The notes beneath the pieces were generated by a model, which saw only the letters and a list, made by a program, of their open reading frames with translations, had not been told where the DNA came from and ran no database searches. The translations under genes and the position numbers were made by a program. From contig NZ_CP087263.1 of NCBI RefSeq assembly GCF_020923435.1, forward strand, positions 62,001-126,000: 64,000 bases of DNA, in the 5' to 3' direction. This DNA comes from Brevibacillus humidisoli (GTDB taxonomy: Bacteria > Bacillota > Bacilli > Brevibacillales > Brevibacillaceae). Position 1 is the first letter of the stretch. The number at the start of each line of letters is the position of its first letter. This document shows positions 45,527 through 54,323 of this stretch, one piece after another.

Positions 45527-45555
45527 CATTTTCCATGAAAAGGAGAGGATTTCGC

Positions 45556-46122
45556 ATGAAACTGCAAGGAAAAGCGATCAATGTCGCGTTGTTGGAGGAG
45601 TCGGATGTCGAACAGTTGCTGCGCCTTGAAGTAAACAATAAAGATTATTTTCAACAATTCACCGCTCTGCGCCAACCGTCCTTCTACACCTATGAGGGAC
45701 AATGGGAGCGAGTGCACACGGCATTGGACATGATCGCGCAAGACAAGGGGTATTTTTTTCTGATTCGTTTGAACGGCGGCTCGGAGCAAGTGATTGGGGA
45801 AGTGATTCTGACGGAAGTCATGCGGCATAACTTACAAAGCTGCTGGATCGGCTATGTTCTCGATCAAGCCCACGGCGGCAAAGGCTATATGACGGAAGCG
45901 GTGAAGCTGGTTGTCGATTATGCATTCAAGGAGCTGGACTTGCACCGGATTGAAGCCGGAGTGATGCCGCATAATATTCCTTCGATGCAGGTGTTGTTGA
46001 AAGCTGGTTTCCACAAGGAAGGGATCGCCCGCAAAAACGTGAAAATCAATAATCGTTGGGAGGATCATCAGACGTTGGCAATTGTCAGGGAGGAGCCGGA
46101 GGAAGTGGCGGAGCACGGTTGA
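45556..46122 (+). CDS. RimJ/RimL-type GNAT acetyltransferase under attenuation control
   Basis: The 188-residue protein begins MKLQGKAINVALLEESD and shows the RimJ/RimL motifs CWIGYVLDQAHGGKGYMTEAVKLVVDYAF and LHRIEAGVMPHNIPSMQVLLKAGF. The ATG follows AAAAGGAGAGG. A promoter, two leader peptides and a terminator/antiterminator pair lie directly upstream, so expression should depend on ribosome movement. That kind of control is usual for antibiotic-resistance genes, so a translation inhibitor may be the substrate or inducer; this is inference. Confidence 0.85.
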   Translation: MKLQGKAINVALLEESDVEQLLRLEVNNKDYFQQFTALRQPSFYTYEGQWERVHTALDMIAQDKGYFFLIRLNGGSEQVIGEVILTEVMRHNLQSCWIGYVLDQAHGGKGYMTEAVKLVVDYAFKELDLHRIEAGVMPHNIPSMQVLLKAGFHKEGIARKNVKINNRWEDHQTLAIVREEPEEVAEHG

Positions 46123-46298
46123 GATGTAAGGAGGTCAGCGGAGATGAGTAGGAAACGAGCCTGCAAGGAGTTGAGGGGGATCGAACTGTCGTTCAATACA
46201 ATATGAAAATTTTTACATATTACTCAGATTCTTGGGAGGTGCGGTGGTTTTTATGTCGAATTGAAGTTGGGTGAATAAAGTAATGTAGGGGGGCAACC

Positions 46299-46928
46299 AT
46301 GATTTATCTACTCTTGTTTTTCGCAATAGCAGTTCTTGCATTGTTAATATACTACCAAACAACTTTCCGAATTCGTAGAACCAAGTCACCTGAGCACGAT
46401 TACGATCCATTAAAAATTGATATCAATGATATCGATCGAATGGTGGACGGATCAGAATTTGAAATCTATCTTTATCGTCTTTTTTTAGCTTTAGGCTATT
46501 CCGGTGTATACAAAACCGTAGGGAGCGGAGATTTTGGTGCTGATCTGGTTTTCCAGGATCGTACTGGGACTAGAAACGTCATCCAAGCGAAACGTTATGG
46601 GGTAAATAATCCAGCTGGGATTCATGCTGTACAAGAAGTTTTTGCCTCGATGAGATATTACAAAGCGAAGAAGGCAATTGTCATCGCTACCACTAATTTT
46701 ACACGATCGTGCGAAACACTCGCAGGTATTAACCATGTGAGATTGTTGGACCGTGAAGAATTAATAGACATAATTGATGCTTTTAAGCAAGGTGACATAC
46801 ATCGAGCGAAAGATATCATTGAAGAAGAACCAAGAGTAATCTTAGAGTCCTGGTCTGAGTATAATGATCCAGCATTAGAAATAAAGAAGGATAAAAAAGC
46901 TGAAAAGGCGATCCGTAACATATACTAA
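46299..46928 (+). CDS. Membrane-anchored Mrr-type restriction endonuclease
   Basis: The 209-residue protein starts with a membrane helix (IYLLLFFAIAVLALLIYY) and carries an Mrr_cat nuclease domain (about 45-165). The PD-(D/E)xK-type active site is visible as GSGDFGADLV (Asp) and VIQAKRY (QxK), with an upstream Glu in GSEFEIYLYRLF. A charged tail follows. GGGGGG precedes the ATG. The next gene, a large SF1 helicase, starts 71 bases later with no terminator between, so they look like one operon. Both are richer in A+T than the flanks. Role in phage or plasmid defence is inferred from the nuclease-helicase pair. Confidence 0.82.
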   Translation: MIYLLLFFAIAVLALLIYYQTTFRIRRTKSPEHDYDPLKIDINDIDRMVDGSEFEIYLYRLFLALGYSGVYKTVGSGDFGADLVFQDRTGTRNVIQAKRYGVNNPAGIHAVQEVFASMRYYKAKKAIVIATTNFTRSCETLAGINHVRLLDREELIDIIDAFKQGDIHRAKDIIEEEPRVILESWSEYNDPALEIKKDKKAEKAIRNIY

Positions 46929-46999
46929 ACGATTGATTTGAAGACTAGTAAGAGTTGTTTAAGTGCAAAGAAATGGAAAATTGAAGCAGGGTGGATTAA

Positions 47000-49900
47000 A
47001 TGGAAAGTGTACACAATCTTTTGAGCTACTGGTACAAATTAGAGTTTTTCTCTCCGTTTTTACCTGAAGTAACAAATGATACAAAATATATAAATGCACA
47101 CAGGAAGGAAGTGGTATGGCTAGCAAAAACTGATCCGAAGTATACGTATGACGTGTACATGGGTAATATTAAATCCCAGGACTTGATCGATAAATTGGTA
47201 GAGTTTTATAACGGCGAAGACGACACAGTAGAACCAGATAATTCAAAATCATGCGTTTGTGCCTTCAAAGTAACGTATGATGGAAGATATATTGTGAATT
47301 CTTTTTCAATCTCCACCTATGTGTGGGCGTTTTCCAAAATCATTTCAGAGAAGAATCTCATGGCGGAATTAAAAACGTCAGAGATTGATAAATTGAATAA
47401 TGAGATTAACGATATCTTGGTATCGATAAATACTCCGCTGCAATACAAAGATTTGTTACACATATACGGTATCGTTACGGAAAAGATATCTCTTACATTC
47501 ATCGACAATCCCTTCAGTGCCATTATTAATCGAAAGTTCGCTAAAAAGGGAAAAAATGCGAAAGAAATCAATGGTGCACATGAAGACGATCAAGATATTG
47601 ACACTGATACGAGTACAGATATGATGCAAAGCTTCTATGTTTCGGATATTGATATGATCAAACGCAATATTCGGTCTGATGATACAATCCTACGATTTAT
47701 AGAAGCTTTAAAAAAACCAGAAGATAATCGAGTGGAAATAGATAAGAACATTTCTGAGATGCAAAAGTGGTTATCACCTGAGAAGTATCCTGTTGCCAAA
47801 TGGCCTTCAAAACATAGTCCTAGTCTGATGCAACAACTGGCGATAAATATAGCGATATCAGAAGATGGATATCCAGGTAGTATCTTTTCTGTTAATGGAC
47901 CGCCGGGCACTGGGAAAACGACCCTATTAAAGGAAGTCATAGCATCTAATGTGGCAGAAAGGGCACTATTGTTGAGTGAGTATAATAGGCCGGACGATGC
48001 TTTCAGAAAATATAAATTTTCCGAGTCGGAGAGTGAATACTTAAAGCATTATTACATACCAGATGAAGCACTTATAAAGTTTGGGATTGTTGTTGCGTCT
48101 AATAATAATGCAGCAGTTGAGAACATTTCCAGAGAGCTCCCCACTGCTAAAGATGTGAAGCATTCAAATACAGATCTTTTTGATATTGAGAAAAACGACG
48201 CTACTTATTTTTCTGATATCGCAAATATGCTTATAGGAAATGATCAGCAATGTTGGGGGCTTATTTCTGCACGTCTTGGCAAAAAATCCAATATCGATGA
48301 GTTGAAACAAGCCCTTTGGTTTAACAAAGAGGTTAATTTACAGAAGCTTTACAAAGATGAGGTACCTGACTGGGATCAGGCTAAAAACATTTTCAGAAAA
48401 AAATATTCAGAAGTGATCGAATACCGTAAGCAAATTGGAGAAGCCGTTGAAAAAGTTAACAATCACAAACGATTTGTGACGGACTGTGAAATTGCGTTCG
48501 AAAGAATGGTCACATCGAGAAGCAAGTTAGATGAGTTGCAGAAACTGTTGGATAAGCAACTCATACAACAAACTCAATTACAGAAACAGATGGGTGGAGT
48601 CCAAGAAAATGTTCGTTTACTTGAAAGCAGACTCCCATGGTATAAAAAGTGGCTCCCCTTTTTCTTCAAAAACGACCCAATTTTAATAGAAGTGAAAAAA
48701 TCCAAACAAATTCTAGATCAACTAACAATTTATCTCACCAAAATCAATACCAAAATCGGCACCTTGAATAATCAAGTAGAAGAAATAAGGACCAATTACG
48801 AAAGCGCCAAAACCGATTATCAAGAAAAAGAGAGGTTAGTTGATCGTTCAAATCAACAGATGATGCGTATCCAAACGCAATTTGGGAAAAATTTTGCAGG
48901 TGAAGACTTTTGGAAGGAGATCGAAAGTAACCAACAATCTCAAGAATCTTGTCCGTGGACAGACAAAAAATACGATACCCTCAGAGAAGAACTCTTTTAC
49001 TATGCGATAATGCTCCATAAATCATTTATCCTGAATTCAAGATGTACAAAACAAAATTTGAATTGTCTAGTAAACATGTGGAGCAACAATTTTTCGGAGA
49101 AGGATAAGGTCTCAGCGTTCGCTCATTTGATGAATACACTGTTCCTTGTCATACCCGTGGTGTCGACTACATTTGCATCGGTTACAACATTTTTGCAGTA
49201 TGTGGGCAAAAAACAATTAGGAATGTTAGTCATTGATGAAGCGGGCCAGGCTACTCCTCAATCTGCGTTAGGAGCACTGTGGCGTACCAACAAGGCGATT
49301 GTTGTTGGTGATCCTCTGCAAGTAGAACCCGTTATGACAATTCCGAAGGAACTCTCCAAGAGGTTTGCTGAGGAGTTTGCAATAGAGGAACCGTATAAGT
49401 CACATGAGATCTCGGTGCAAGTATTAGCTGACAACATAAATCCCTACGGTGGATACCGAAAATATAATGATACGCATATGTGGCTCGGTTGTCCCCTAGT
49501 GGTACACAGAAGATGCCTAGACCCAATGTTCTCCATCTCTAATGAAGTGGCATATAACAATCGTATGTTTATTGCGACAAGAGTGCTAAATTCTGGCATA
49601 AATCTTTTGCTTAAGGAGTCTGTATGGATAGACATTGCCGGAAAAGAGATCGGGAACAAAGACCATTATGTACCGGAGCAAGGGGAAAAGGTACTTGAAA
49701 TGGTCTTACAAGCTTTTTCAGTACAAAATGGATTACCTCAAATCTATATTATTAGTCCTTTTAAATCTGTTGCAAGAAATATAAAAATCCTTCTAAAGAA
49801 GGGCCTTTACAAACATTGTGCAGCAATTGCTAAAAATGAAATAGATGATTGGGTAGAAAAGTCTTGTGGAACAGTTCACACATTTCAGGGAAAGGAAGCT

Positions 49901-50098
49901 AATGAGGTGATATTCGTCCTTGGTTGCGATGACAAGAGCGGCGCAAGAGCAGCGCAGTGGGCCGGGAAGAAGCCTAATATACTGAATGTTGCTGTGACCA
50001 GAGCAAAGTATCGGTTAGCAATTATTGGCGACAGTAAATTGTGGACCAAAGTTCCCAATTTTGATGTTGCGTATAAGAAATTGTGCGAAGAGTTGTAA
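47000..50098 (+). CDS. Large SF1 (DNA2/NAM7/UPF1-like) helicase
   Basis: The 1032-residue protein has a unique N-terminus (1 to about 285) and a helicase core of superfamily 1: Walker A GPPGTGKTT near 300, Walker B LVIDEAGQATP near 743, GDPLQVEPV (motif III), VHTFQGKEANEV (motif V) near 960 and NVAVTRAKYRLAIIGD (motif VI) near 1000. A long coiled coil (about 470-550 and 570-620) is inserted between motifs I and II, as in other large defence-type helicases. It shares an operon with the membrane Mrr nuclease. Codon use is A+T-rich, suggesting transfer. It would unwind or translocate on nucleic acid; the substrate is unknown. Confidence 0.87.
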   Translation: MESVHNLLSYWYKLEFFSPFLPEVTNDTKYINAHRKEVVWLAKTDPKYTYDVYMGNIKSQDLIDKLVEFYNGEDDTVEPDNSKSCVCAFKVTYDGRYIVNSFSISTYVWAFSKIISEKNLMAELKTSEIDKLNNEINDILVSINTPLQYKDLLHIYGIVTEKISLTFIDNPFSAIINRKFAKKGKNAKEINGAHEDDQDIDTDTSTDMMQSFYVSDIDMIKRNIRSDDTILRFIEALKKPEDNRVEIDKNISEMQKWLSPEKYPVAKWPSKHSPSLMQQLAINIAISEDGYPGSIFSVNGPPGTGKTTLLKEVIASNVAERALLLSEYNRPDDAFRKYKFSESESEYLKHYYIPDEALIKFGIVVASNNNAAVENISRELPTAKDVKHSNTDLFDIEKNDATYFSDIANMLIGNDQQCWGLISARLGKKSNIDELKQALWFNKEVNLQKLYKDEVPDWDQAKNIFRKKYSEVIEYRKQIGEAVEKVNNHKRFVTDCEIAFERMVTSRSKLDELQKLLDKQLIQQTQLQKQMGGVQENVRLLESRLPWYKKWLPFFFKNDPILIEVKKSKQILDQLTIYLTKINTKIGTLNNQVEEIRTNYESAKTDYQEKERLVDRSNQQMMRIQTQFGKNFAGEDFWKEIESNQQSQESCPWTDKKYDTLREELFYYAIMLHKSFILNSRCTKQNLNCLVNMWSNNFSEKDKVSAFAHLMNTLFLVIPVVSTTFASVTTFLQYVGKKQLGMLVIDEAGQATPQSALGALWRTNKAIVVGDPLQVEPVMTIPKELSKRFAEEFAIEEPYKSHEISVQVLADNINPYGGYRKYNDTHMWLGCPLVVHRRCLDPMFSISNEVAYNNRMFIATRVLNSGINLLLKESVWIDIAGKEIGNKDHYVPEQGEKVLEMVLQAFSVQNGLPQIYIISPFKSVARNIKILLKKGLYKHCAAIAKNEIDDWVEKSCGTVHTFQGKEANEVIFVLGCDDKSGARAAQWAGKKPNILNVAVTRAKYRLAIIGDSKLWTKVPNFDVAYKKLCEEL

Positions 50099-50506
50099 TC
50101 TGTCCAGTTTTAAAACATTAGCTATGGCATGGCAATATCGTTTCTTTAACAATAAACCTACCCAGTGTAGAGTGGATATCGTGATACTTCAATGGAAAGG
50201 GGCTAAAAAGGCCCCTATAAGCATAGAGGATGGGATGATGGGGCGAGATAAACATTCCGCAGGAGGGAATCATACGCAGGCATTACATAGGAATCATTTT
50301 TTTATGGAGAACCATACCGTCCAGGAAACTTTTACATGTAGATTCGCAGTTGTTGCAGCAGCTTTTTCACGTACATTCGTATGATTTGCGGGCCAGCTAC
50401 CGGAACTTGTGTTGCACTAAGGTGTTGCAGGCCCACGGTAAGGAACAACTGTCCGTGAAAAATGTACGAAAATAAACATTCACTCACGCACAAGGAGACC
50501 ACGTCC
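50099..50506. other. Intergenic region with possible leader structure
   Basis: AGGGGC and GCCCCT flank a short A-rich loop near 50197-50218, possibly ending the helicase transcript. TTTTTCAC (50363-50370) and GTGAAAAA (50455-50462) could pair across 84 bases, and CACGG/CCGTG (50434-50457) pair locally. A 48-codon frame from 50238 has no recognisable product. No gene can be supported. Confidence 0.4.
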
Positions 50507-51049
50507 ATGAAACATCTATACATCGTCCGTCACTGCCAAGCAGAAGGACAATCCGCCGCCGCCAAGTTAACCGATGCGGGACGGCAACAAGCAGACCAAC
50601 TTGCCGAATTCTTATCAGATAAACATATCGATCATATCGTTGCTAGCCCGTACGAGAGAGCTTACCGCAGCATAACACCCTTAGCACAAAAACTTGGTCT
50701 AAAGGTCGTACTGGATGATCGCCTGACGGAGAGGGTGTTATGTAGTGAAAATCGCCCCGATTGGCGCGATATGCTTCAAAGAACATACGATGATCTCGAC
50801 TTGTGTTATGAGGGCGGGGAGTCCAGTAACACGGCTATGCGTCGTGCTGTTTCCGTGATGATGGAAGTTCTCAATCGTGACCACAAAAACGCTGTTATCG
50901 TATCACGCGGCAACCTGATGTCGCTGATGCTAAAGCATTTTGATCACCGGATTGGCTTCAGCGAGTGGGAAGCCATGTCTAATCCTGATGTATACCGTAT
51001 CGCCTTCATCGACGATGCTACCAGCATCGAGCGAATGTGGAGAGAATAA
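50507..51049 (+). CDS. Histidine phosphatase-family protein lacking the second catalytic His
   Basis: The 180-residue protein has the histidine phosphatase start MKHLYIVRHC with nucleophile His9 (RHC in place of RHG) and the ASPYERAYRS motif. The second conserved His, normally in VSHG, is Arg134 in IVSRGNLMSL. The rest of the fold is intact, so this looks like a single-base change (CAC to CGC) in a formerly active enzyme or a regulatory relative. AAGGAGACC precedes the ATG. It is a solitary gene. Confidence 0.85.
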   Translation: MKHLYIVRHCQAEGQSAAAKLTDAGRQQADQLAEFLSDKHIDHIVASPYERAYRSITPLAQKLGLKVVLDDRLTERVLCSENRPDWRDMLQRTYDDLDLCYEGGESSNTAMRRAVSVMMEVLNRDHKNAVIVSRGNLMSLMLKHFDHRIGFSEWEAMSNPDVYRIAFIDDATSIERMWRE

Positions 51050-51107
51050 GAGAACGTCGTATTGTATGAAGAGAGTGACAACGTGTTCACCGCTTCTCCT
51101 CACTTTC

Positions 51108-51148
51108 TGTGATCCTCGTCACTCCTTCGCTCCCGGCCAATGTATACA
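51108..51148 (+). promoter_or_regulatory. FNR/CRP-type site and promoter of the hemerythrin gene
   Basis: TGTGA-TCCTCG-TCACT at 51108-51123 matches the FNR/CRP dyad TGTGA-N6-TCACA at nine of ten half-site bases. A TATACA -10 box lies at 51143-51148. With a start near 51155, the site is centred about 40 bases upstream, where class II FNR/CRP activators bind. Two Crp/Fnr genes lie within 2 kb. Confidence 0.65.
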
Positions 51149-51187
51149 CTACCCTTGAAGCATATAACCAGTAAGGAGTGAGCAGGA

Positions 51188-51739
51188 ATGAAGGCACCCG
51201 GATATAAACCCAAACTTGACCTAAGAGATTGGCAACCGGTAAAAAAAGAAGAATACGAGCAGATTTTATCCATTATTTCCCCTGAACTTCACTCTTTTGT
51301 CGAGGAGCACGCAGCGCTAAGCCAGCTGATGGATAAGGTAAGAGAGGGCTATGACGAGACGGTCTACCAACAAGCGTTGCACGAGATAGAGACAGAATTG
51401 GAGCAGCACTTTCTGTATGAAGAACGCTTTATCCTGACACGGCTGAAAAGCTATTTTGCCACAGAAGAGGTGGGTCCTGTAAGGAAACTGCTACAGGAGC
51501 ATCGCATCATCCGCAACCATTACCAGGATGCGGCTTATCTATTTGCCAACCGGGAGACGGACAATCCTGGCCCGGATCTGATCCAAAAAATGAACCTGCT
51601 CGCCTATCTGCTGAAAAAGCATATCGAAAAGGAGGACCACTACTTTTTCCCGATGGTCAGCCTCATTCTCAGCCAGGAAGAAAAAGCGGCGATTGCGGAA
51701 GAGGTGACAGAGGCATACTTGCGTCGTGCAAAAGCATAG
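51188..51739 (+). CDS. Hemerythrin HHE-domain protein
   Basis: The 183-residue protein is a four-helix HHE cation-binding domain: SFVEEHAALS, ELEQHFLYEERF, LLQEHRIIRNHY and LKKHIEKEDHYFFP supply the His and Glu ligands for a di-iron site. Such proteins bind O2 or NO or repair damaged iron centres. The upstream FNR-type site suggests induction when oxygen falls. It converges with the Crp/Fnr genes. Confidence 0.88.
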   Translation: MKAPGYKPKLDLRDWQPVKKEEYEQILSIISPELHSFVEEHAALSQLMDKVREGYDETVYQQALHEIETELEQHFLYEERFILTRLKSYFATEEVGPVRKLLQEHRIIRNHYQDAAYLFANRETDNPGPDLIQKMNLLAYLLKKHIEKEDHYFFPMVSLILSQEEKAAIAEEVTEAYLRRAKA

Positions 51740-51847
51740 CAAATCGCTAGGTCTTCAGTTTTTGGTCTAGGCTAGGGGAAACTCAGCCAGTCTGCATACC
51801 TAGCCTGCGCCTTCTATGTTACAGTCGCACCGTCCACAAATGGAAAA

Positions 51848-51873
51848 CTCCTCCGCGATAAATAACGGAGGAG
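51848..51873 (-). terminator. Terminator of the Crp/Fnr gene
   Basis: CTCCTCCG (51848-51855) pairs with CGGAGGAG (51866-51873). Read on the minus strand it is followed by TTTTCC, fitting the end of the regulator transcript. Confidence 0.65.
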
Positions 51874-51934
51874 CAACGATTATAGCAATAATTTATTCGT
51901 CCAGGGCACAGACCGTTTTATTACGGATAGCGCC

Positions 51935-52552
51935 TCAACAAACCAACTCCTTCAACCGGTCCACATCTACCACCCGAATCTTGCTCCGGCTCGACAGCTC
52001 AATCAACCCCTGCTGCCGCCACTTCTGCAAGATCTTGTTCACCGTGATCCGCGATGTATCGATATACCGGGCAAACGAGGTCTGGTCAATCGGAACATTC
52101 TCGTTTTCGTGGACGGTGGTCAGCTTGATCAAAAAGTTGGCCATTTGCTGCTCGATCGGGCTGTCCTGGAAAGCGATGATCTCCGCCAGCAAGCGTACTT
52201 TATAGATCTGTGAGTTGGTAAAGATGATGGCGGCGTGGGGATGATCCTGGCAGACGCGGGAGAGTGCTTCATCGGAAAAAAAGTATAGCACCGAGGAGCA
52301 TGTGGTGATCGCGGAGGTGAGATAGGTCCCTTTGTAAGCGCCATGCTCACCTGACAACCCGCCAGTCGGAACATAGTCAATCGTGCGTTCATGCCCGTTA
52401 TCGGACAACAGCGTGATTTTCAAACCGCCCTTGTCCAGATAGTAAAAGCCTCTGCCGCGCTCGCCTTGGCGGTAGACGACGGTGTTTTTACTCAATTCCA
52501 GTTTCTTGCCATACATCAAAAACGGAGTCCATTTGTAGCGCAGGTTTGACAT
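51935..52552 (-). CDS. Crp/Fnr-family regulator 1
   Basis: The 205-residue protein has an N-terminal cyclic-nucleotide-type beta-barrel (VVYRQGERGRGFYYLDKGGLKI) and a C-terminal winged helix (FARYIDTSRITVNKILQKWRQQGLI, recognition helix TSRITVNKIL). It lacks the N-terminal Cys cluster of Fnr, so it does not carry the classical Fe-S sensor. The ATG at 52552 follows GGGTGAT by 6 bases. It is followed by a second Crp/Fnr gene on the same strand, 50 bases upstream. It could control the hemerythrin or the aromatic-degradation genes; direct evidence is lacking. Confidence 0.87.
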   Translation of the reverse strand: MSNLRYKWTPFLMYGKKLELSKNTVVYRQGERGRGFYYLDKGGLKITLLSDNGHERTIDYVPTGGLSGEHGAYKGTYLTSAITTCSSVLYFFSDEALSRVCQDHPHAAIIFTNSQIYKVRLLAEIIAFQDSPIEQQMANFLIKLTTVHENENVPIDQTSFARYIDTSRITVNKILQKWRQQGLIELSSRSKIRVVDVDRLKELVC

Positions 52553-52602
52553 GATGATCACCCTTTTCAGTGGTTTACCGTGCATGTCGTTACAGCTGGC
52601 AG

Positions 52603-53250
52603 CTATACAGATTTTGCTGTCTGGGTGTCCATTTGCGGCGCTTGCAGCAGATCGGGTCGCTTGATGACAAAGCGGCGATTCCTGATCTCGACGATGCCGT
52701 CTTCTTTCCATTGTTTCAGGATCTTGTAGACAGTGATCCGGGTGAGACCGGCGCAGTCGGCCAACTCTTGCTGGGTGAGGGGCACTTCATAGTTTTTAAA
52801 CTCCTCGCAGATATTGAGCAGCAGGCGGGCCACTTGCTCCTCGGAAGTAAGCGCCTTCATATTGATCGCATGCAGGAGAATGCGCATTTTTTGGCTAACC
52901 GTCTGGGTAAACAGAGACAATAATTCAGGCCGTACCTTCAGCATCTCTTGGAATTGTTCGCAGGAAAAATGGTAGACAACCGTGTTTTTGACGGCGATGG
53001 CGGTGGTGAAGTGCGTCTGTTGGTCCGTCGATTGGACTCCGAGGATTTGACCGGGCACGACGATGTTTAACATGCGTTCTCTGCCTTTTACCGTGGAGCT
53101 GACGATCTTGACCAAGCCTTTATGCAGATAGTAGAATCCTTCTCCCATCGTTCCTTGTTCGTAGATAACCGTTTTGCCTTTGAAAAATTGTCTGGTGCCG
53201 TAATTCAGGAATGTCTCCCACTTCACGTCGGTTTCAAACGGGGATACCAC
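52603..53250 (-). CDS. Crp/Fnr-family regulator 2
   Basis: The 215-residue protein has the same layout as its neighbour: effector barrel (VIYEQGTMGEGFYYLHKGLVKI) and winged helix (LTQQELADCAGLTRITVYKILKQWKEDGIV). The two share the residues GFYYL.KG but differ widely elsewhere, so they are diverged paralogues and not a recent copy. No Fe-S Cys cluster is seen. GTG at 53250 follows AAGGAGTGATCGATT. It lies between the other regulator and the chemoreceptor-like gene, near the aromatic catabolic cluster. Confidence 0.87.
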   Translation of the reverse strand: MVSPFETDVKWETFLNYGTRQFFKGKTVIYEQGTMGEGFYYLHKGLVKIVSSTVKGRERMLNIVVPGQILGVQSTDQQTHFTTAIAVKNTVVYHFSCEQFQEMLKVRPELLSLFTQTVSQKMRILLHAINMKALTSEEQVARLLLNICEEFKNYEVPLTQQELADCAGLTRITVYKILKQWKEDGIVEIRNRRFVIKRPDLLQAPQMDTQTAKSV

Positions 53251-53323
53251 AATCGATCACTCCTTACAACATAGATGTTGATTTCCGAAGGTGACGGATA
53301 CGCAATGGCGGACATTTTCCCGG

Positions 53324-54160
53324 CTAGGCTTGGGTGGTTGTTTTGATTTGCGACATTTGTTGGAGTAGGATGGATTCCTCGGTAACCTCTTGAATCGCAG
53401 AAGCCAACTCGATAATTCCTTCTGTTTGCGCCTTGGACAGATTCTTGGAGTCAAGCGCCATCTCCGATATGGCGGACATCTCGGTTTGCAGTGCGGAGAG
53501 GTGCTCTGCGATTTGCTTCGCCAAATCGCCTGACATGGTGGCCAGGCGGCGCATTTCTTTGGCGACAATGGTAAAGCCTTTGCCGTGTTCACCGGCACGC
53601 GCGGCTTCGATCGAGGCGTTCAAGCCTAGAATTTCCGATTGCTTCGCGATCTGGGAGATTGACTGCAGCACAGAAGACGTAGCCTGCACCTGCTGCAGCA
53701 TGTTGGTCATGACGTGGTATTGTTTTTCACTATGGGAAGATAATGCTTCCGCACCATCTCGCATCATCTGGGATTGTGCGTTTACTTCCTCTACGATGGC
53801 AGACAAATGCTCGGCTATCTCGGCCAGTTTATTTTGCCTGTCCATACTGACGCCAAAGACGAGGGAGCCTGTGACTTTACCGTCTTCCAGTATGGGAAGT
53901 CCGCCAGCCACATACGCCACACCGTAAACAGATGAGTCCATCACTTTGCTGATGGCTTCGCCTTGACGCATGACGATATGGGCGAGACTGCCCTCTTTGA
54001 TCGGATCCTCAGGGGATAGTCCAAAACGCAGGCTCTTTCCCGGCAGATAGGCCAAAAATTTCTCGGTATCCGTTACACCTAATGTAAAATCATCTTCAAA
54101 GCATAAAACCATCCCGTGCATCAAGGACGATACTTTTACGACATTTTGCAGTAGGTTCAT
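53324..54160 (-). CDS. Soluble methyl-accepting chemotaxis-type protein
   Basis: The 278-residue protein has a small N-terminal sensor domain (about 1-120, GVAYVAGGLPILEDGKVTGSLVFGVS) and a C-terminal signalling coiled coil with the MCP hairpin motif SEILGLNASIEAARAGEHGKGFTIVAKEMRRLA. There is no membrane helix, as in YfmS-type soluble receptors of Bacillus. It would modulate CheA. The ATG at 54160 follows GGAGGAG. Its place beside the aromatic-degradation genes suggests it may sense the substrate; inference. Confidence 0.87.
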   Translation of the reverse strand: MNLLQNVVKVSSLMHGMVLCFEDDFTLGVTDTEKFLAYLPGKSLRFGLSPEDPIKEGSLAHIVMRQGEAISKVMDSSVYGVAYVAGGLPILEDGKVTGSLVFGVSMDRQNKLAEIAEHLSAIVEEVNAQSQMMRDGAEALSSHSEKQYHVMTNMLQQVQATSSVLQSISQIAKQSEILGLNASIEAARAGEHGKGFTIVAKEMRRLATMSGDLAKQIAEHLSALQTEMSAISEMALDSKNLSKAQTEGIIELASAIQEVTEESILLQQMSQIKTTTQA

Positions 54161-54323
54161 TCCCTCATACTCCTCCATGAGTCACAATCATTGTAAGCGA
54201 ATACATATCGAAATTTTCAGAACTGACCGGTTATCGCTATTATATAAGAGAAAAAGAAATCTTTACAGTACAAAAGGGCATGTTTCAGAAAAAACCAGAA
54301 ATCATGTTAACTGGTTTACAGTC

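Noticed and set aside
46141-46206. Short frame MSRKRACKELRGIELSF after the attenuated GNAT gene
   Set aside because: About 20 codons with no recognisable product; coding cannot be supported.
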